DNA of 64,000 nt from Kribbella capetownensis (GCF_004331485.1 NZ_SJKD01000001.1:372001-436000), one strand, 5' to 3'; numbered from the stretch's first letter, positions 1 through 9,757 are shown. The notes: generated from the letters alone by a model not told the origin. Numbers and translations: made by a program.

Positions 1-8
1 CAGCCCAG

Positions 9-1015
9 TCAGCGGATCGTCGTGTTCCAAGCGGAGTACAGACGACGGGCCGAACCGCCGATGGGACCAACGGCGGCGAAGACGGAACCCCGGCTTGCTG
101 GGCGCGCGTTCTCGACGGCGTCCCCGGCCCGCTCCGGGCTGTCGATTGTCGACGAGCAGCAGTCGAGGATGTAGTCCGGTACCTGGAGCTTGGGGTCCAC
201 GCAGCCGACCAGCGGTACGCCGACCGCCGCCACGTTCGGGAACACGGTCCCGGGGATTCCGACCGCGCACTCCGCGGTCGCCGAGGCTGGGACCGAGCCG
301 AGTGCGCTGATCTCATACCGGTCCCACAGCGTCGGGTCCTCGCGCGGGTGCAGGCCAACGACGTGTGCTTGCCCGCCGCCTCCAACTTCGCGGCCGAGTC
401 GAGCAGCAACTGAGTCCCGGGCGCGGCGTTGCCGGTCTGATCCGGGTGGGTCACGCTCGTCAGCACCAGCACGCGATCCGGCTGCGGCGTGTAGTCCGGC
501 AGGTTGTCGGTCTGCGGCGACCCGACCATGCGCACCCGCCGGCGCTTCCAGCCCAGGTACGCCGCGAACACCTCGGACTCGGCCGGAGACGTAGCCGTCA
601 CCAGCTCCAACCGCGAGCGGAACTCCTTGGCCCGTGGCGCCTCCACCGGATTCAGGTACGCCAGCGAACTCGCCACCAACGGCATCCGGTTCAACGCCGC
701 CGCACAGTCCGCCGGCCAGTCCGAAGCCCCGCTCACGACCAGCAAGTCACCCCCCGGTACGTCGTCCAGCGTAGCCACCGGCACCGGATCGGTCGGCGTG
801 ATCTGCGACCGATCCGGAACCAGCTGCACCAATTCCCATCCTCGCCGCGCGGCCTCCGCGAGCAGCGGCTGCGCGTGGTACGTCCCCCACGGCTCGTTAG
901 TTGCCAGCAGCACCCTCGTGCGCCGCGCCCGGGCGGCGATCGAGAGGCCTGGGGTCGCGGCGAGGCCGGCTCCCAGCGCACCGGCCTTCAGCAGGGTCCG
1001 TCGCGTCATGATCAT
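9..1015 (-). pseudogene. Tat-signal secreted protein, apparent frameshift
   Basis: The reading frame opens at ATG 1015 (a second ATG follows at 1009) with a twin-arginine signal: TRRTLLKAG, an Ala/Gly-rich hydrophobic stretch, then a mature part starting RTRVLLATNEPWG. This frame is sensible down to about position 385. Below about 365 it becomes Arg/Ser-rich nonsense, while the adjacent frame becomes sensible (VVGLHPREDPTLWDRYE ... LVGCVDPKLQVPDYILD) and runs to a TGA at 9-11. A one-base indel between roughly 362 and 400 would join the two into one protein of about 335 residues. I do not recognise the family; the C-terminal half vaguely resembles nucleotide-sugar or CDP-glycerol type folds. 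It could be a true pseudogene or a sequencing error. Confidence 0.6.
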
Positions 1016-1020
1016 GCGCT

Positions 1021-1037
1021 TGAACCTAAACGGTTCA
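1021..1037. promoter_or_regulatory. inverted repeat TGAACC-N5-GGTTCA
   Basis: A perfect 6-base inverted repeat with a 5-base spacer lies immediately upstream of the ATG at 1015 of the Tat-signal gene. The position fits an operator, or a hairpin over the ribosome-binding region. No regulator gene is adjacent, so the role is unassigned. Confidence 0.35.
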
Positions 1038-1409
1038 ACCCACCCCGACGTGAACACCTCCTGAAGACTCGGGCCCAACACCGCTCGGGGACGAGCCGCT
1101 CGTCCCTCGCCCTCCCCGGCTACACCACAGCCCTCACCAACCCGGAGACCCCGCAGTCCCGCATCCCGTCCACCCGCCTGTCCCAACCCGAACCCGAGAA
1201 GAACCCGATTGAGTTGATGCGCCAAATGGTCGAGGCCTCCCGCTGAACACCAGGCGGTGTGCAGCCCGACAGGTAGTGCACCTGCGATACACCGTACGCA
1301 GGACCCGTGGCACGCTCAGCTGCACTATGAGCAGCACGACACCTCCTGTCCGTCTGCACGCCGCCGCCCCAGCCATCACCTACCCGCCCGTGTTGGGATG
1401 GGTGCGTGG
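1038..1409. other. gene-free spacer downstream of the polysaccharide operon
   Basis: No convincing gene is seen. The stretch lies between the 3' end of the 14-gene minus-strand operon and the 5' end of the Tat-signal gene on the same strand. It contains two small inverted repeats, ACACC-N4-GGTGT at 1247-1260 and CCTGCG-N10-CGCAGG at 1281-1302. The second could form a terminator hairpin for the operon, but no T-run follows it. Confidence 0.4.
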
Positions 1410-2576
1410 TCAGGCTGGGCGGTTGGCGAGGTCGGCGTAGGCCTTGACCAGGCGGGCGGAGTCGGACTCCCAGTTGAGTTCCGCAGCCGCGGCGCGGACT
1501 CCGCCGGTGTAGGTGGTGTAGTTGTCGATCAAGTCGCGGACGGCCGTGACGAGCGACCGGGCGTTGCCGGGCTCGTAGAGGGTGCCGAGTTTGTGAGCCG
1601 TGACCACGGCACGCATCTCGGGGAGGTCGGCGGCCACGACAGGTACGCCGGCCCGGACCGCGTGGAAGAGCTTGTTCGGCAGAGCGAGGCGGTGGTTCTC
1701 GCAGGTGTTGGTGAGCGTGACCAGCGAGATGCCGTACGACCGGAGCGTGTCGTCGACCTCGTCGATCGAGCGCTCCGCCACGGTCTCCACCGGCCCGAGA
1801 TCCAAACGGTAGTTGGGATCCACCGACCCCATCAGCACAGTCCGGAACGGCGCCAACTGACGCGCGGCCGCCACCACGGTCGGCAGATCACGACCCGCAC
1901 CGATGCGACCGGCGTACAGCAGACCCTCCGGCGCGTCCGAAGCCGCCGGTACGTCGTCCGCCCGCGGGAACGTGTTCCGTACGACGCGGACGTCGCTCAA
2001 CCCACGTTCGCGCAACCTGGCCGCGATCCCGTCCGACACGGTGATGACGAAGGACGCCTTACCTGCAAGGGAAACCTCGAGCTTCCGCCCGCGCGCCCGC
2101 CACAACGGCGTCGGCCGGCCGGGCAGCGCGCGGTCGAACCACAGCTCATGCGTGTCGTACACGAGCTTCGCCGACCACTTCCCGGCGTACTCGGCGGCAA
2201 GCTCGAGGGCGTTGAAGTCGTGCGCGTGCACGACCTCGAACGGACCCGCCGCGGCCACTCGCGGGGCCGCGGCGGTCCGCCACTGCTTCTCGGTCCGGTT
2301 CCGGTGCTCCGGCAGCAGCAACCACCGGCCGAACCGCTGGACCAGGACCTTCGGCCCGGTCCGGCCATGGCCGACCGCGAGGCCGCCGTTCCCGGTCCGC
2401 AGTCCGGCCGATCGGGAGACCGACTCGACCGTGACGCCCGGCCCGACTGCGAAGCCGTCCGGGACGTCACGCCCGATGATGTGGATCGTGTGCCCCGCGC
2501 CGGCCAGCGCGGTCGCCTCCCGCAGGATGCGCGAGTCCCCTGCGATCGGGGACTGCGCGATCATCAGAACCCGCAT
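1410..2576 (-). CDS. GT4-type glycosyltransferase
   Basis: A 388-residue GT-B glycosyltransferase, predicted to add a sugar to the lipid-linked polysaccharide precursor on the cytoplasmic side. The N-terminal Rossmann half starts MRVLMIAQSP and has the NDSRV-like variant GDSRILREA near residues 13-21, HAHD at 117-120 and YDTHE at 140-144. The C-terminal donor-binding half has the LPNKLFHAV segment at 299-307 and GVPVVA after it. These are the features seen in the first module of the next gene, so the two are related. ATG 2576 follows the TGA of that gene with one base between. It is the last gene of the operon. Donor sugar and acceptor cannot be read from the sequence. Confidence 0.85.
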   Translation of the reverse strand: MRVLMIAQSPIAGDSRILREATALAGAGHTIHIIGRDVPDGFAVGPGVTVESVSRSAGLRTGNGGLAVGHGRTGPKVLVQRFGRWLLLPEHRNRTEKQWRTAAAPRVAAAGPFEVVHAHDFNALELAAEYAGKWSAKLVYDTHELWFDRALPGRPTPLWRARGRKLEVSLAGKASFVITVSDGIAARLRERGLSDVRVVRNTFPRADDVPAASDAPEGLLYAGRIGAGRDLPTVVAAARQLAPFRTVLMGSVDPNYRLDLGPVETVAERSIDEVDDTLRSYGISLVTLTNTCENHRLALPNKLFHAVRAGVPVVAADLPEMRAVVTAHKLGTLYEPGNARSLVTAVRDLIDNYTTYTGGVRAAAAELNWESDSARLVKAYADLANRPA

Positions 2577-2577
2577 G

Positions 2578-5181
2578 TCACCTCTCGCCGGTGATGAAGG
2601 GCCGCAACACCTCGACCGATCTGCGGCCGTCGTGCAGCTCGCGGACGTACTCCGGAGCGGCGTCGGCGACCTTGCGGGCCGGGTCGCGCTCGGAGATCAG
2701 CCGCTCGATCACCTCGGACAGGTCGTCCGGGTTGGCCTCCACGATCGGCAGTCCGGTCGGCAGCAGGTCGCGGACCGGGTCCGCCACATGCCCGACGGTG
2801 ACCCGGCCGGCCGCCATCGACTCGCAGGCGAAGACGCCGTACGACCCGAGCAGCAGCTGGTCGACCACGATGTCCGCGCTGCGCACCATCTCGGCGAGCT
2901 CGGAGTGCGGCAGACCCTGGACCCGCTGGTACTTGATCAGCCCGCGCGCATCCAGATCGGTGAGCACCGGGTCGACGTACGCCGATCCCTTCAGCGCACT
3001 GGCCGACGGCGCGTGCAGCACCACCGGCACCTCCCGGTCCAGCACCGGCTGGGTCGACGCGAACTTGTCGACGTCGACGGCCAGCGGCAGCCAGATGCTG
3101 TTGTCGACGAACTCCAGCAGGTCCGGAGTGGTGACGTACACCGGACCCTCGTAGACATCCAGCTGGGTCCGCAGCAAGTCGTTCGCCGACTGCAAGCGCT
3201 GGCTCAGCTCGTCGTCCGGGTCGCGGAACGGCGAGTACCGGTACTTGGCCCGGTGCAGCGACGGGTCACGAATCTCCGACCCGTGGAAGATCAGGCCGTG
3301 CTTGATGCCGGCCTGCTCCAGGATCGGGATGTCGATGTTGAACATCTGCCCGCGCTGCTGCCCGAACATCGGCCGGCCGGCCTCGAGCAGCACGTGGGTG
3401 ACCTCGCGCAGCACGTACGCCGTGAGCTCCAGCTGCCAGCGCAAGTCGGACCGGTACTGCCGGTACGAACCGGTGCGGTGCACCCTGAAGTCGAACGCGC
3501 CACTGCCCGTGGTGAGTGACTCGGCGACGAGCCCGGGCACCTCACGCTCGAGCGCGGTCGCCCACAGCCAGGCCTGACCGGCACTGTTGACCGGACCGAT
3601 CAGCAGACGCTTCTGCTTCTTCTCGACCCGGCCGCCAGGCTGGACCCGCTCCAGCGTGCGGCCGACCAACTCGCCGTACAGGCCACGGAGCTTGTCGGCC
3701 TGCCCGGCCCAGGAGACCTCCTGCTGGTACCCCGGGTCCGCCACCTTCTCGCGGTAGCTGTCCAGGTCACCGAGGACCATCCGCACCTTCGACGCCAGGT
3801 CGTGCGCATCCGCCGCGACGAACACCTCGCCGATCCGGGTCCGGTCGACGAACTCCTTCATGCTCGGCATGTCGCTGACCACCACCGGCAGGCCCGCAAA
3901 GGCGTACTCGAACAGCTTGTTCGGCAGCGCCATCTCGTGGCTCGGGTACCGCAGGATCGGGATCAGGCCGACGTCCGCGGTGCGCAGGAACGCGACCACC
4001 TCGTCCGGCTCGACCGGATCGAGGCAGTGCAACCGCTCGTCCACGCCGAGGTCCGCGGCCTGGGTCTGCAACTCCTTGACCGCGTCGGTCGCGACACCGG
4101 GCACACACACGATGGCCAGGTGCACCTCCGGCATGTCGACCAGTGCCTCGATCGCGGTATGGATGCCACGGGCCCGGGTGACGCCGCCGCTGTAGACCAG
4201 CAGCGCCACCTCGGACTCCAGACCGATCCGGCTGCGGATGTCGGACACCTCGACCGACACGTCCGCCGGATTCGGGGTGTTCATGATCACCGTCGGCTCG
4301 CGGTCGAGGTGGTGATCCTTCTTCAGCGTGCGCGCGATCGCCGGGCTAACGGTGACCACCCGGTCCACGGCGTTGATGTACTCCGCCTCGTGGTTCGCCC
4401 AGGCCGCGATCGAGCGACGGGTCCGGGCGCCGTACTGCGACAGCCCGGCCACGTACTCGTGCGCGTCGTAGACGACCTTCAGGTCCTTGCCGCGCAGCTT
4501 GGCCCGGCCGGCGGCGCGAGTGGCGACGCCGATCACGTGCATGTCGTGCGCGTGCACCACATCGGGCTCGAGACGGTCGATCAGGTCACCGAACGCGAGC
4601 TCCAGGTCCAGCGCCTCGGGGTGCAGCTTGCGCCACGGCGCCGGCCAGGGCATCCGGTGGATCACGCCGTCGTACGCGCGCCAGCTGAACTTGAACGGCA
4701 CGTCGACCTTGTTCCCGACACCCTTGCGGACCCAGGTCGCCTTCCGCGCCGCCTGCCACCGCGTGCGACGCAGCAGCCGGCCGCCGACGCCGAGCTTGTA
4801 CTTGATCGGATTGCCCTTGCCCGCCTTGGCCGCGGCGATGGCATGCCCGGACTCCGCCTTGAGCTCCTGCAGCCCGACGTCGATCCGCTGGTCGCGGGCG
4901 ACGTACGTGCCCCGGTACCGGTAGCCGACGAACGGCGGCCGCCAGTCCCGGCGGGCCTTGCGGCTGCGCCTGCGTTCCTCGCGCAGAGCGAACGGAACCG
5001 CCACCCGGACGATCAGCGCGCCGTCGAGCATCTCCCTCGACGGCAGGCCGCTGGCCGAGACACCGAGCACAGTCACCTCTGCTCCGGTCTCGGCCAGCGC
5101 TGCGGCCTCCTTGCGGACCCGGCTGTCGTTGGTGACGTCGTTGGCGACGATCATCACGACCCGCAGGTCGGCATGTGTCAC
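2578..5181 (-). CDS. two-module glycosyltransferase fusion
   Basis: Predicted 867 residues from GTG 5181, which overlaps the upstream TGA by four bases (GTGA). A longer frame upstream to 5226 is less likely. Residues about 5-500 are a GT4 glycosyltransferase: NDSRVRKEA, HAHD at 210-213, YDAHE at 238-242 and LPNKLFEYA at 419-427. A Lys/Arg-rich linker follows. From about residue 526 comes a second module that opens LLIGPVNSAGQ and ends with ELHDGRRS. That module is clearly homologous along its length to the separate gene at 11454-12650, with shared blocks such as NSAGQ, FHGS(D/E)IR, ADIVVDQL and ELHDG. So one polypeptide may carry two transferase activities acting one after the other. The linkages formed are unknown. 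Confidence 0.85.
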   Translation of the reverse strand: MTHADLRVVMIVANDVTNDSRVRKEAAALAETGAEVTVLGVSASGLPSREMLDGALIVRVAVPFALREERRRSRKARRDWRPPFVGYRYRGTYVARDQRIDVGLQELKAESGHAIAAAKAGKGNPIKYKLGVGGRLLRRTRWQAARKATWVRKGVGNKVDVPFKFSWRAYDGVIHRMPWPAPWRKLHPEALDLELAFGDLIDRLEPDVVHAHDMHVIGVATRAAGRAKLRGKDLKVVYDAHEYVAGLSQYGARTRRSIAAWANHEAEYINAVDRVVTVSPAIARTLKKDHHLDREPTVIMNTPNPADVSVEVSDIRSRIGLESEVALLVYSGGVTRARGIHTAIEALVDMPEVHLAIVCVPGVATDAVKELQTQAADLGVDERLHCLDPVEPDEVVAFLRTADVGLIPILRYPSHEMALPNKLFEYAFAGLPVVVSDMPSMKEFVDRTRIGEVFVAADAHDLASKVRMVLGDLDSYREKVADPGYQQEVSWAGQADKLRGLYGELVGRTLERVQPGGRVEKKQKRLLIGPVNSAGQAWLWATALEREVPGLVAESLTTGSGAFDFRVHRTGSYRQYRSDLRWQLELTAYVLREVTHVLLEAGRPMFGQQRGQMFNIDIPILEQAGIKHGLIFHGSEIRDPSLHRAKYRYSPFRDPDDELSQRLQSANDLLRTQLDVYEGPVYVTTPDLLEFVDNSIWLPLAVDVDKFASTQPVLDREVPVVLHAPSASALKGSAYVDPVLTDLDARGLIKYQRVQGLPHSELAEMVRSADIVVDQLLLGSYGVFACESMAAGRVTVGHVADPVRDLLPTGLPIVEANPDDLSEVIERLISERDPARKVADAAPEYVRELHDGRRSVEVLRPFITGER

Positions 5182-6479
5182 TGGCTGACCGACCTTCCGA
5201 TCACAATCCGGCGCACGCCCGCCCACCGGGCCGGATCGGTGCGGTCACGACCGTCGACGAGCACCTTGACGCCCGGCAGCTCGGCCGGGGTCAGCTGGGC
5301 GTACTCCGGGTGGTCGGCCTGCAACACGGCCGCGTCCACCGGCGTGCCCATTGCGTACGGCGTGAAGCCGAGCTGCTGCAGCTCGTCGTCGGTGTACAGC
5401 GGGTCGTGCACGGAAACCACCGCACCACGGGACTCCAGCGCCTCCACGGCCGGGAAGACCCCGGAGAACGCCGTCTCCTTCACGCCACCACGGTACGCGG
5501 CGCCGAGCACGACCACCGTCGCTCCGGCCAGATCGCCGTACGCTCCCTCGAGCAGGCCGACGGTGTATTCCGGCATACCGAGGTTCGCCTCGCGGGCGGC
5601 CCGGACGACGGTGGCCTCCGGGTCGGTCCACAGGTAGAGCCGCGGGTAGACCGGGATGCAGTGGCCGCCGACCGCGATACCAGGCCGATGGATGTGGCTG
5701 TAGGGCTGCGAGTTCGACGCCTCGATCACCTGGTGGACGTCGATGCCGTTCTGGCCGGCGAACCGGGCGAACTGGTTCGCCAGGCCGATGTTGACGTCGC
5801 GGTAGGTGGTCTCGGCCAGCTTCGCCAGCTCGGCTGCCTCGGCCGATCCCAGGTCCCAGACGCCGTTGCCGCGCTCCAGGTCCGGGCGCTCGTCGAAGTC
5901 CAGCACGGCCTCGTAGAACGCGGTGGCGCGCTTGGCGCCCTCCTCGGACAGGCCGCCGACCAGCTTCGGGTACTTGCGCAGGTCCGCGAAGACGCGACCG
6001 GTCAGCACTCGCTCCGGCGAGAACACCAGGTGGAAGTCCTGGCCCTCGGTCAGGCCGGAGATCTCCTCGATCATCGGCTTCCACCGGTTCCGGGTGGTGC
6101 CGACCGGCAGGGTGGTCTCGTAGCTGACCAGGGTGCCGGGGCTGAGGTGCTCGGCCAGCGACCGGGTGGCGTTCTCCATCCAGCCGAACTCGGGCTCGCC
6201 GGTGGTCTCGTCGACGAACAGCGGCACGACCACGACGACGGCGTCGCTGTTCGGGATGGCGTCCGCATAGTCCGGCGTCGCCCGCAGGCGGCCGTCGGCC
6301 ACGGTCTCGGCCAGCAGCTCGGCCAGGTGAGCCTCACCCGGGAACGGCTCCTGGCCGGCGTTGACCAGCTCGACGAACTTCTCGTTGATGTCGACACCGA
6401 CGACCTGATGACCCTTGGCCGCGAACTGGACCGCCAACGGCAGTCCGATCTTGCCTAAGGCAACAACACTGACACGCAC
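5178..6479 (-). CDS. nucleotide-sugar 6-dehydrogenase (WbpA/WecC-like)
   Basis: A 433-residue UDP-sugar 6-dehydrogenase that oxidises C6 of a UDP-hexosamine to a uronate with two NAD+. The N-terminal NAD-binding loop is GKIGLPLA at residues 9-16. FSPERVLTG lies at 153-161, and the catalytic cysteine is Cys274 in GGHCIP. Length and motifs fit the UDP-GlcNAc/UDP-ManNAc dehydrogenase branch rather than UDP-glucose dehydrogenase. With the WbpB-, WbpE-, WbpD- and WbpI-like genes of the same operon, the best guess is UDP-GlcNAc to UDP-GlcNAcA, the first step towards UDP-ManNAc3NAcA. UDP-ManNAc as substrate is the alternative. Its stop overlaps the next gene's GTG by four bases. Confidence 0.85.
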   Translation of the reverse strand: MRVSVVALGKIGLPLAVQFAAKGHQVVGVDINEKFVELVNAGQEPFPGEAHLAELLAETVADGRLRATPDYADAIPNSDAVVVVVPLFVDETTGEPEFGWMENATRSLAEHLSPGTLVSYETTLPVGTTRNRWKPMIEEISGLTEGQDFHLVFSPERVLTGRVFADLRKYPKLVGGLSEEGAKRATAFYEAVLDFDERPDLERGNGVWDLGSAEAAELAKLAETTYRDVNIGLANQFARFAGQNGIDVHQVIEASNSQPYSHIHRPGIAVGGHCIPVYPRLYLWTDPEATVVRAAREANLGMPEYTVGLLEGAYGDLAGATVVVLGAAYRGGVKETAFSGVFPAVEALESRGAVVSVHDPLYTDDELQQLGFTPYAMGTPVDAAVLQADHPEYAQLTPAELPGVKVLVDGRDRTDPARWAGVRRIVIGRSVSQ

Positions 6480-6504
6480 AGGAACTCCACTAGGTAGTGA
6501 TTCT

Positions 6505-7695
6505 TCATCGGGGGCCTCGAAGCTTCCGTTCCAGCGGATGCTCGACGACCTTGTACATCAGCCACGAGGCGAGGATCGAGAGGGCGCAGACACCGGCGTA
6601 CCAGGTCAGGTTGAACCAGCCGACGGTGCCGACCGGACCGTAGAACTCCCTGATCGCGTACAAGATGGTGGCGTGGATCAGGTAGAAGGAGTAGGACCAC
6701 TGGCCGAGCGCGACCAGTGGCTTGCTGCGCAACCAGGACCTGCCGCCGCGGGTGTCGCGGATCGCGACGGCGAAGATCAGGAAGCCGTACAGCAGGGTCA
6801 GGATCTCCTTCTGGGTCAGGCCGATGGTGATGCCGAAGGGGACCTTGGCCGGGTGCTCGCCCGAGTAGTACAGGGTGTAGAGGCCGAACGCGACGACCAG
6901 GAACCCGAACCAGACCGGGATCCGCGGCCGCCAGCCGGACCGGAGTGTGATCGCCAGTCCGATGCCGAACAGGAACGACACCGAGTGCAGCACGGGTTGC
7001 GGGAAGACCGGGACGACGTCGGGGAAATGGAACAGCAACAGCCGGTACGTCCCTGAGATCACGAGGGTGGCCACGCAGAAGATCAGGCCGCCGGTCGTCT
7101 TCAGCCTGGCCGTGGCGCGCTGAACGAACGGGTGGTACGCGTAGAAGAACGCCTCCACCGACAGCGTCCAGGACGCCGGGTTGCCGCCGTACAGGATGGT
7201 CGGGTCGTTGGTCCAGCCGTGCAGCAGCAGCACCGACAGCAGCAGCACGGTGAGCGAGATCGGCTTGATCCAGGGCATGTCGGCCGGCGGATCGACCCGG
7301 TAGAACACGAAGAAGGCCGCGATCAGCGCGACCATGTGGGCCGGCCAGATCCGGGCGAACCGGCGCCGGTAGAAGGTGCGGATCTTCGTCCCCGGCTGGG
7401 CCGACCAGGTCAGCACGAAACCGGACAGCACGAAGAAGAACGTCACCCCCGACGTACCCCACCTGAGGAAGTCGAGGATCGGCAGCGGCGCGAGGTTGGA
7501 CATGTGGTGGCAGAACACGAAGAACGCCGCCCACCACCGCAGGCCGGTCAGCGACTCCACCCTGGGCAGTCGCTTGCGTGGCGCCTCCGGACTGGAGGTG
7601 CCTGGTCCCGCCGTGACGTCGGCAACGGCCGACGCCGGGGACTGGGTCCCCGGCGCTGGCAGTTGGCTCTGGTCTTCCTCGGCGGCCTTCGTCAT
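6505..7695 (-). CDS. membrane acyltransferase, acyltransferase-3 family
   Basis: A 396-residue integral membrane protein of the OafA/acyltransferase-3 family, which transfers acetyl or other acyl groups to surface glycans. About 45 hydrophilic Pro/Ser/Ala-rich residues precede the family start, ESLTGLRWWAAFFVFCHH, which carries the conserved Arg and the catalytic His pair (about 63-64). About ten hydrophobic segments follow. It lies inside the polysaccharide operon, 25 bases upstream of the dehydrogenase gene and 4 bases downstream of the epimerase gene. It therefore probably O-acylates the repeat unit or the finished polymer. The acyl group and position cannot be predicted. Confidence 0.85.
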   Translation of the reverse strand: MTKAAEEDQSQLPAPGTQSPASAVADVTAGPGTSSPEAPRKRLPRVESLTGLRWWAAFFVFCHHMSNLAPLPILDFLRWGTSGVTFFFVLSGFVLTWSAQPGTKIRTFYRRRFARIWPAHMVALIAAFFVFYRVDPPADMPWIKPISLTVLLLSVLLLHGWTNDPTILYGGNPASWTLSVEAFFYAYHPFVQRATARLKTTGGLIFCVATLVISGTYRLLLFHFPDVVPVFPQPVLHSVSFLFGIGLAITLRSGWRPRIPVWFGFLVVAFGLYTLYYSGEHPAKVPFGITIGLTQKEILTLLYGFLIFAVAIRDTRGGRSWLRSKPLVALGQWSYSFYLIHATILYAIREFYGPVGTVGWFNLTWYAGVCALSILASWLMYKVVEHPLERKLRGPR

Positions 7696-7699
7696 ATGT

Positions 7700-8752
7700 C
7701 TACTCCGCGAGTGCGGAGACGACCCGGCCTGCGGCGTGGCCGTCTCCGTAGGGCATGGGGCGGTTTGATGCCGGGACCGGCCGGGCGGCCAGTTCGGGCA
7801 ACTTGCTCACATCGGAGGTCAGAACGTTCCAGCCGTCATCCAGGGTCTCCACCCACTCGGTCTCGGTGCGCAACGTGGTGCACACCCGGCCGAGCAGGAA
7901 CGCCTCCTTCTGGAGACCACCGGAGTCGGTCACCACACCGGCCGAGCCGAGCACGGCCGCGACCATCTCCGGGTAGGCCAGCGGCTCCCGGACGTGCAGC
8001 GAACCGTCCGGACGGTCGAGCTTGATGCCGTACTCCGCGCAGCGCGCGACCAGCCGGGGATGCGCGAGCAGCAGTACCGGTGCACCGGCGGCCGCGAGAC
8101 CGTCGATGATCGCGGCCAGCCGCGCCGGGTCGTCGGTGTTCTCGGCCCGGTGGATGGTCGAGACGACGTACTCGCCGCGCTTGAACGGCAGGTCCAGCGG
8201 CTTGTCCTGGACCGCGTCGCGGACCCGGAAGCACACGTCCGTCATCACATCGCCGACCAGCCGCGCCTTGTCCGTCAGGCCCTCGTTGGCCAGATGGTCC
8301 ATCGCCACCTGGGTGGGGGCCAGCAGGATGTCGGCCGCGTGGTCGGTCAGGACGCGGTTGTGCTCCTCCGGCATCCGCCGGTTGAACGACCGCAGCCCGG
8401 CCTCGAGGTGCGCCACCGGCAGGTGCATCTTCACCGCCGACAACGTCCCGGCCAGCGTCGAGTTCGTGTCGCCGTACACGAGCACCCAGTCCGGCTGGTG
8501 CTCGTCCAGTACGGCGTCCATCGCGGCCAGCATCGCGCCGGTCTGGACACCGTGACTGCCCGACCCGACGCCCAGGTGGACGTCCGGGTCTGGGATGCGC
8601 AGGTCGGCGAAGAACACGTCGGACATGTTCTTGTCGTAGTGCTGCCCGGTGTGCACGATCACATGCTGGTGCTCGGTGGCTGCGAATGCCTCCGCCACCG
8701 GCGCCAGCTTGACGAACTGTGGTCGTGCCCCGACGACACTCAGGACCTTCAT
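7700..8752 (-). CDS. UDP-N-acetylglucosamine 2-epimerase, non-hydrolysing (WbpI/WecB-like)
   Basis: A 350-residue non-hydrolysing UDP-HexNAc 2-epimerase. ATG 8752 overlaps the upstream TGA by four bases (ATGA); the open frame continues further upstream but is Arg-rich nonsense there. Family marks are GARPQFVK at residues 8-15, HTGQHYD, YGDTNST, HLEAGLRS, MPEEHNR and TDSGGLQKEA near the C-terminus. Next to WbpB/E/D-like genes, its likely substrate is UDP-GlcNAc3NAcA, giving UDP-ManNAc3NAcA, the last step of the pathway. Plain UDP-GlcNAc to UDP-ManNAc is the alternative. Either product would supply the glycosyltransferases of this operon. Confidence 0.9.
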   Translation of the reverse strand: MKVLSVVGARPQFVKLAPVAEAFAATEHQHVIVHTGQHYDKNMSDVFFADLRIPDPDVHLGVGSGSHGVQTGAMLAAMDAVLDEHQPDWVLVYGDTNSTLAGTLSAVKMHLPVAHLEAGLRSFNRRMPEEHNRVLTDHAADILLAPTQVAMDHLANEGLTDKARLVGDVMTDVCFRVRDAVQDKPLDLPFKRGEYVVSTIHRAENTDDPARLAAIIDGLAAAGAPVLLLAHPRLVARCAEYGIKLDRPDGSLHVREPLAYPEMVAAVLGSAGVVTDSGGLQKEAFLLGRVCTTLRTETEWVETLDDGWNVLTSDVSKLPELAARPVPASNRPMPYGDGHAAGRVVSALAE

Positions 8753-9756
8753 GACTGCGCGGGCTCCGTGGCGACCCTGATGGTGCGGTCCTCGGCGGCG
8801 GACTGGATCACGGCCTCGGCGACGACGACGGTCTGCAGACCCTGCTGCAGCGTGACGATGTCGGCCTCCTTGCCCAGCACCGCGTCCCGGAACGCCTCGT
8901 GCTCGGTGCGCAGCGGCTCGGGCTTGCTGATCGCGTAGCGGATCATGTCGCCCTCGCTGACACCGCGGAAGTGCGCGACGTCGTCCCACGCGGTGGCGAC
9001 CGTGCCGTTGGCGTGGAAGGACAGGTCGGCCAGCAGCGTGTCGGCGATGAACGCGCCCTTCTCGCCGGTGACGACGGTGAGCCGCTCCTTCATCGGGGAC
9101 AGCCAGTTGACCAGGTGGCTGGTCACGGTGCCGTCGGCAAGCTTGCCGGTCACCGCGATCAGGTCCTCGTACTGGCGGCCGGACTTGTGCGCGCTCTGCG
9201 CGGACACCGCGATGAACGGCGACTGGGTCACCCAGGCGGTCAGGTCGATGTCGTGGGTGGCCAGGTCGAGCACCACGCCGACGTCGGCGATCCGGGCCGG
9301 GAACGGGCCCTGGCGGCGGGTGGTGATCTGGTAGATGTCGCCCAGCTCACCGGCCTCCAGCCGCACCCGCAGCGCCTGCAGCGCCGGGTTGTACCGCTCG
9401 ATGTGACCGACCGCGCCGATCACGCCGGCCGCCTCGAACGCCTTGGCGATCTCGGTCGCCTCGGCGGCGGATCCGGCCAGCGGCTTCTCGATCATCGCGT
9501 GCACGCCGGCCTCGGCCAGCGCCTTGGCGATCTCGGAGTGGTACTGCGTCGGGACCGCGACCATGCAGTAGTCGATGCCCTCGGCGATCAACTGCTCGAT
9601 GTTCTCGTGCACCGGGCGACCGCCGGCCACGCCGAACTTGTCACCACCCGGGTCGGCGACGGCGACCAGGTCGACGCCCTCGAGGGAGGCCAGCACGCGG
9701 GCGTGGTGGCGTCCCATCATGCCCAGGCCGATCAGTCCGGCTCGCAGGTTCGCCAT
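8749..9756 (-). CDS. Gfo/Idh/MocA oxidoreductase (WbpB/WlbA-like UDP-sugar 3-oxidase)
   Basis: Predicted 335 residues from ATG 9756, one base after the upstream TGA; a GTG at 9765 is possible but would overlap by eight bases. The N-terminal NAD-binding fold has GLGMMGRHHA. The family EKP motif is seen as MIEKPLAG, followed by VGHIERYNP and the DLATHDIDL region that holds the catalytic Asp/His. In the Wbp pathway this enzyme oxidises C3 of UDP-GlcNAcA to a ketosugar. The next gene upstream is the matching aminotransferase. The family is certain; the exact substrate follows from context. Confidence 0.85.
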   Translation of the reverse strand: MANLRAGLIGLGMMGRHHARVLASLEGVDLVAVADPGGDKFGVAGGRPVHENIEQLIAEGIDYCMVAVPTQYHSEIAKALAEAGVHAMIEKPLAGSAAEATEIAKAFEAAGVIGAVGHIERYNPALQALRVRLEAGELGDIYQITTRRQGPFPARIADVGVVLDLATHDIDLTAWVTQSPFIAVSAQSAHKSGRQYEDLIAVTGKLADGTVTSHLVNWLSPMKERLTVVTGEKGAFIADTLLADLSFHANGTVATAWDDVAHFRGVSEGDMIRYAISKPEPLRTEHEAFRDAVLGKEADIVTLQQGLQTVVVAEAVIQSAAEDRTIRVATEPAQS

Positions 9757-9757
9757 C

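Noticed and set aside
1327..1440. 37-codon plus-strand frame starting MSSTTPPVRLHAAAPA
   Set aside because: Runs into the 3' end of the opposite-strand glycosyltransferase, with no ribosome-binding site. A leader peptide was considered, but there is no downstream gene on that strand.
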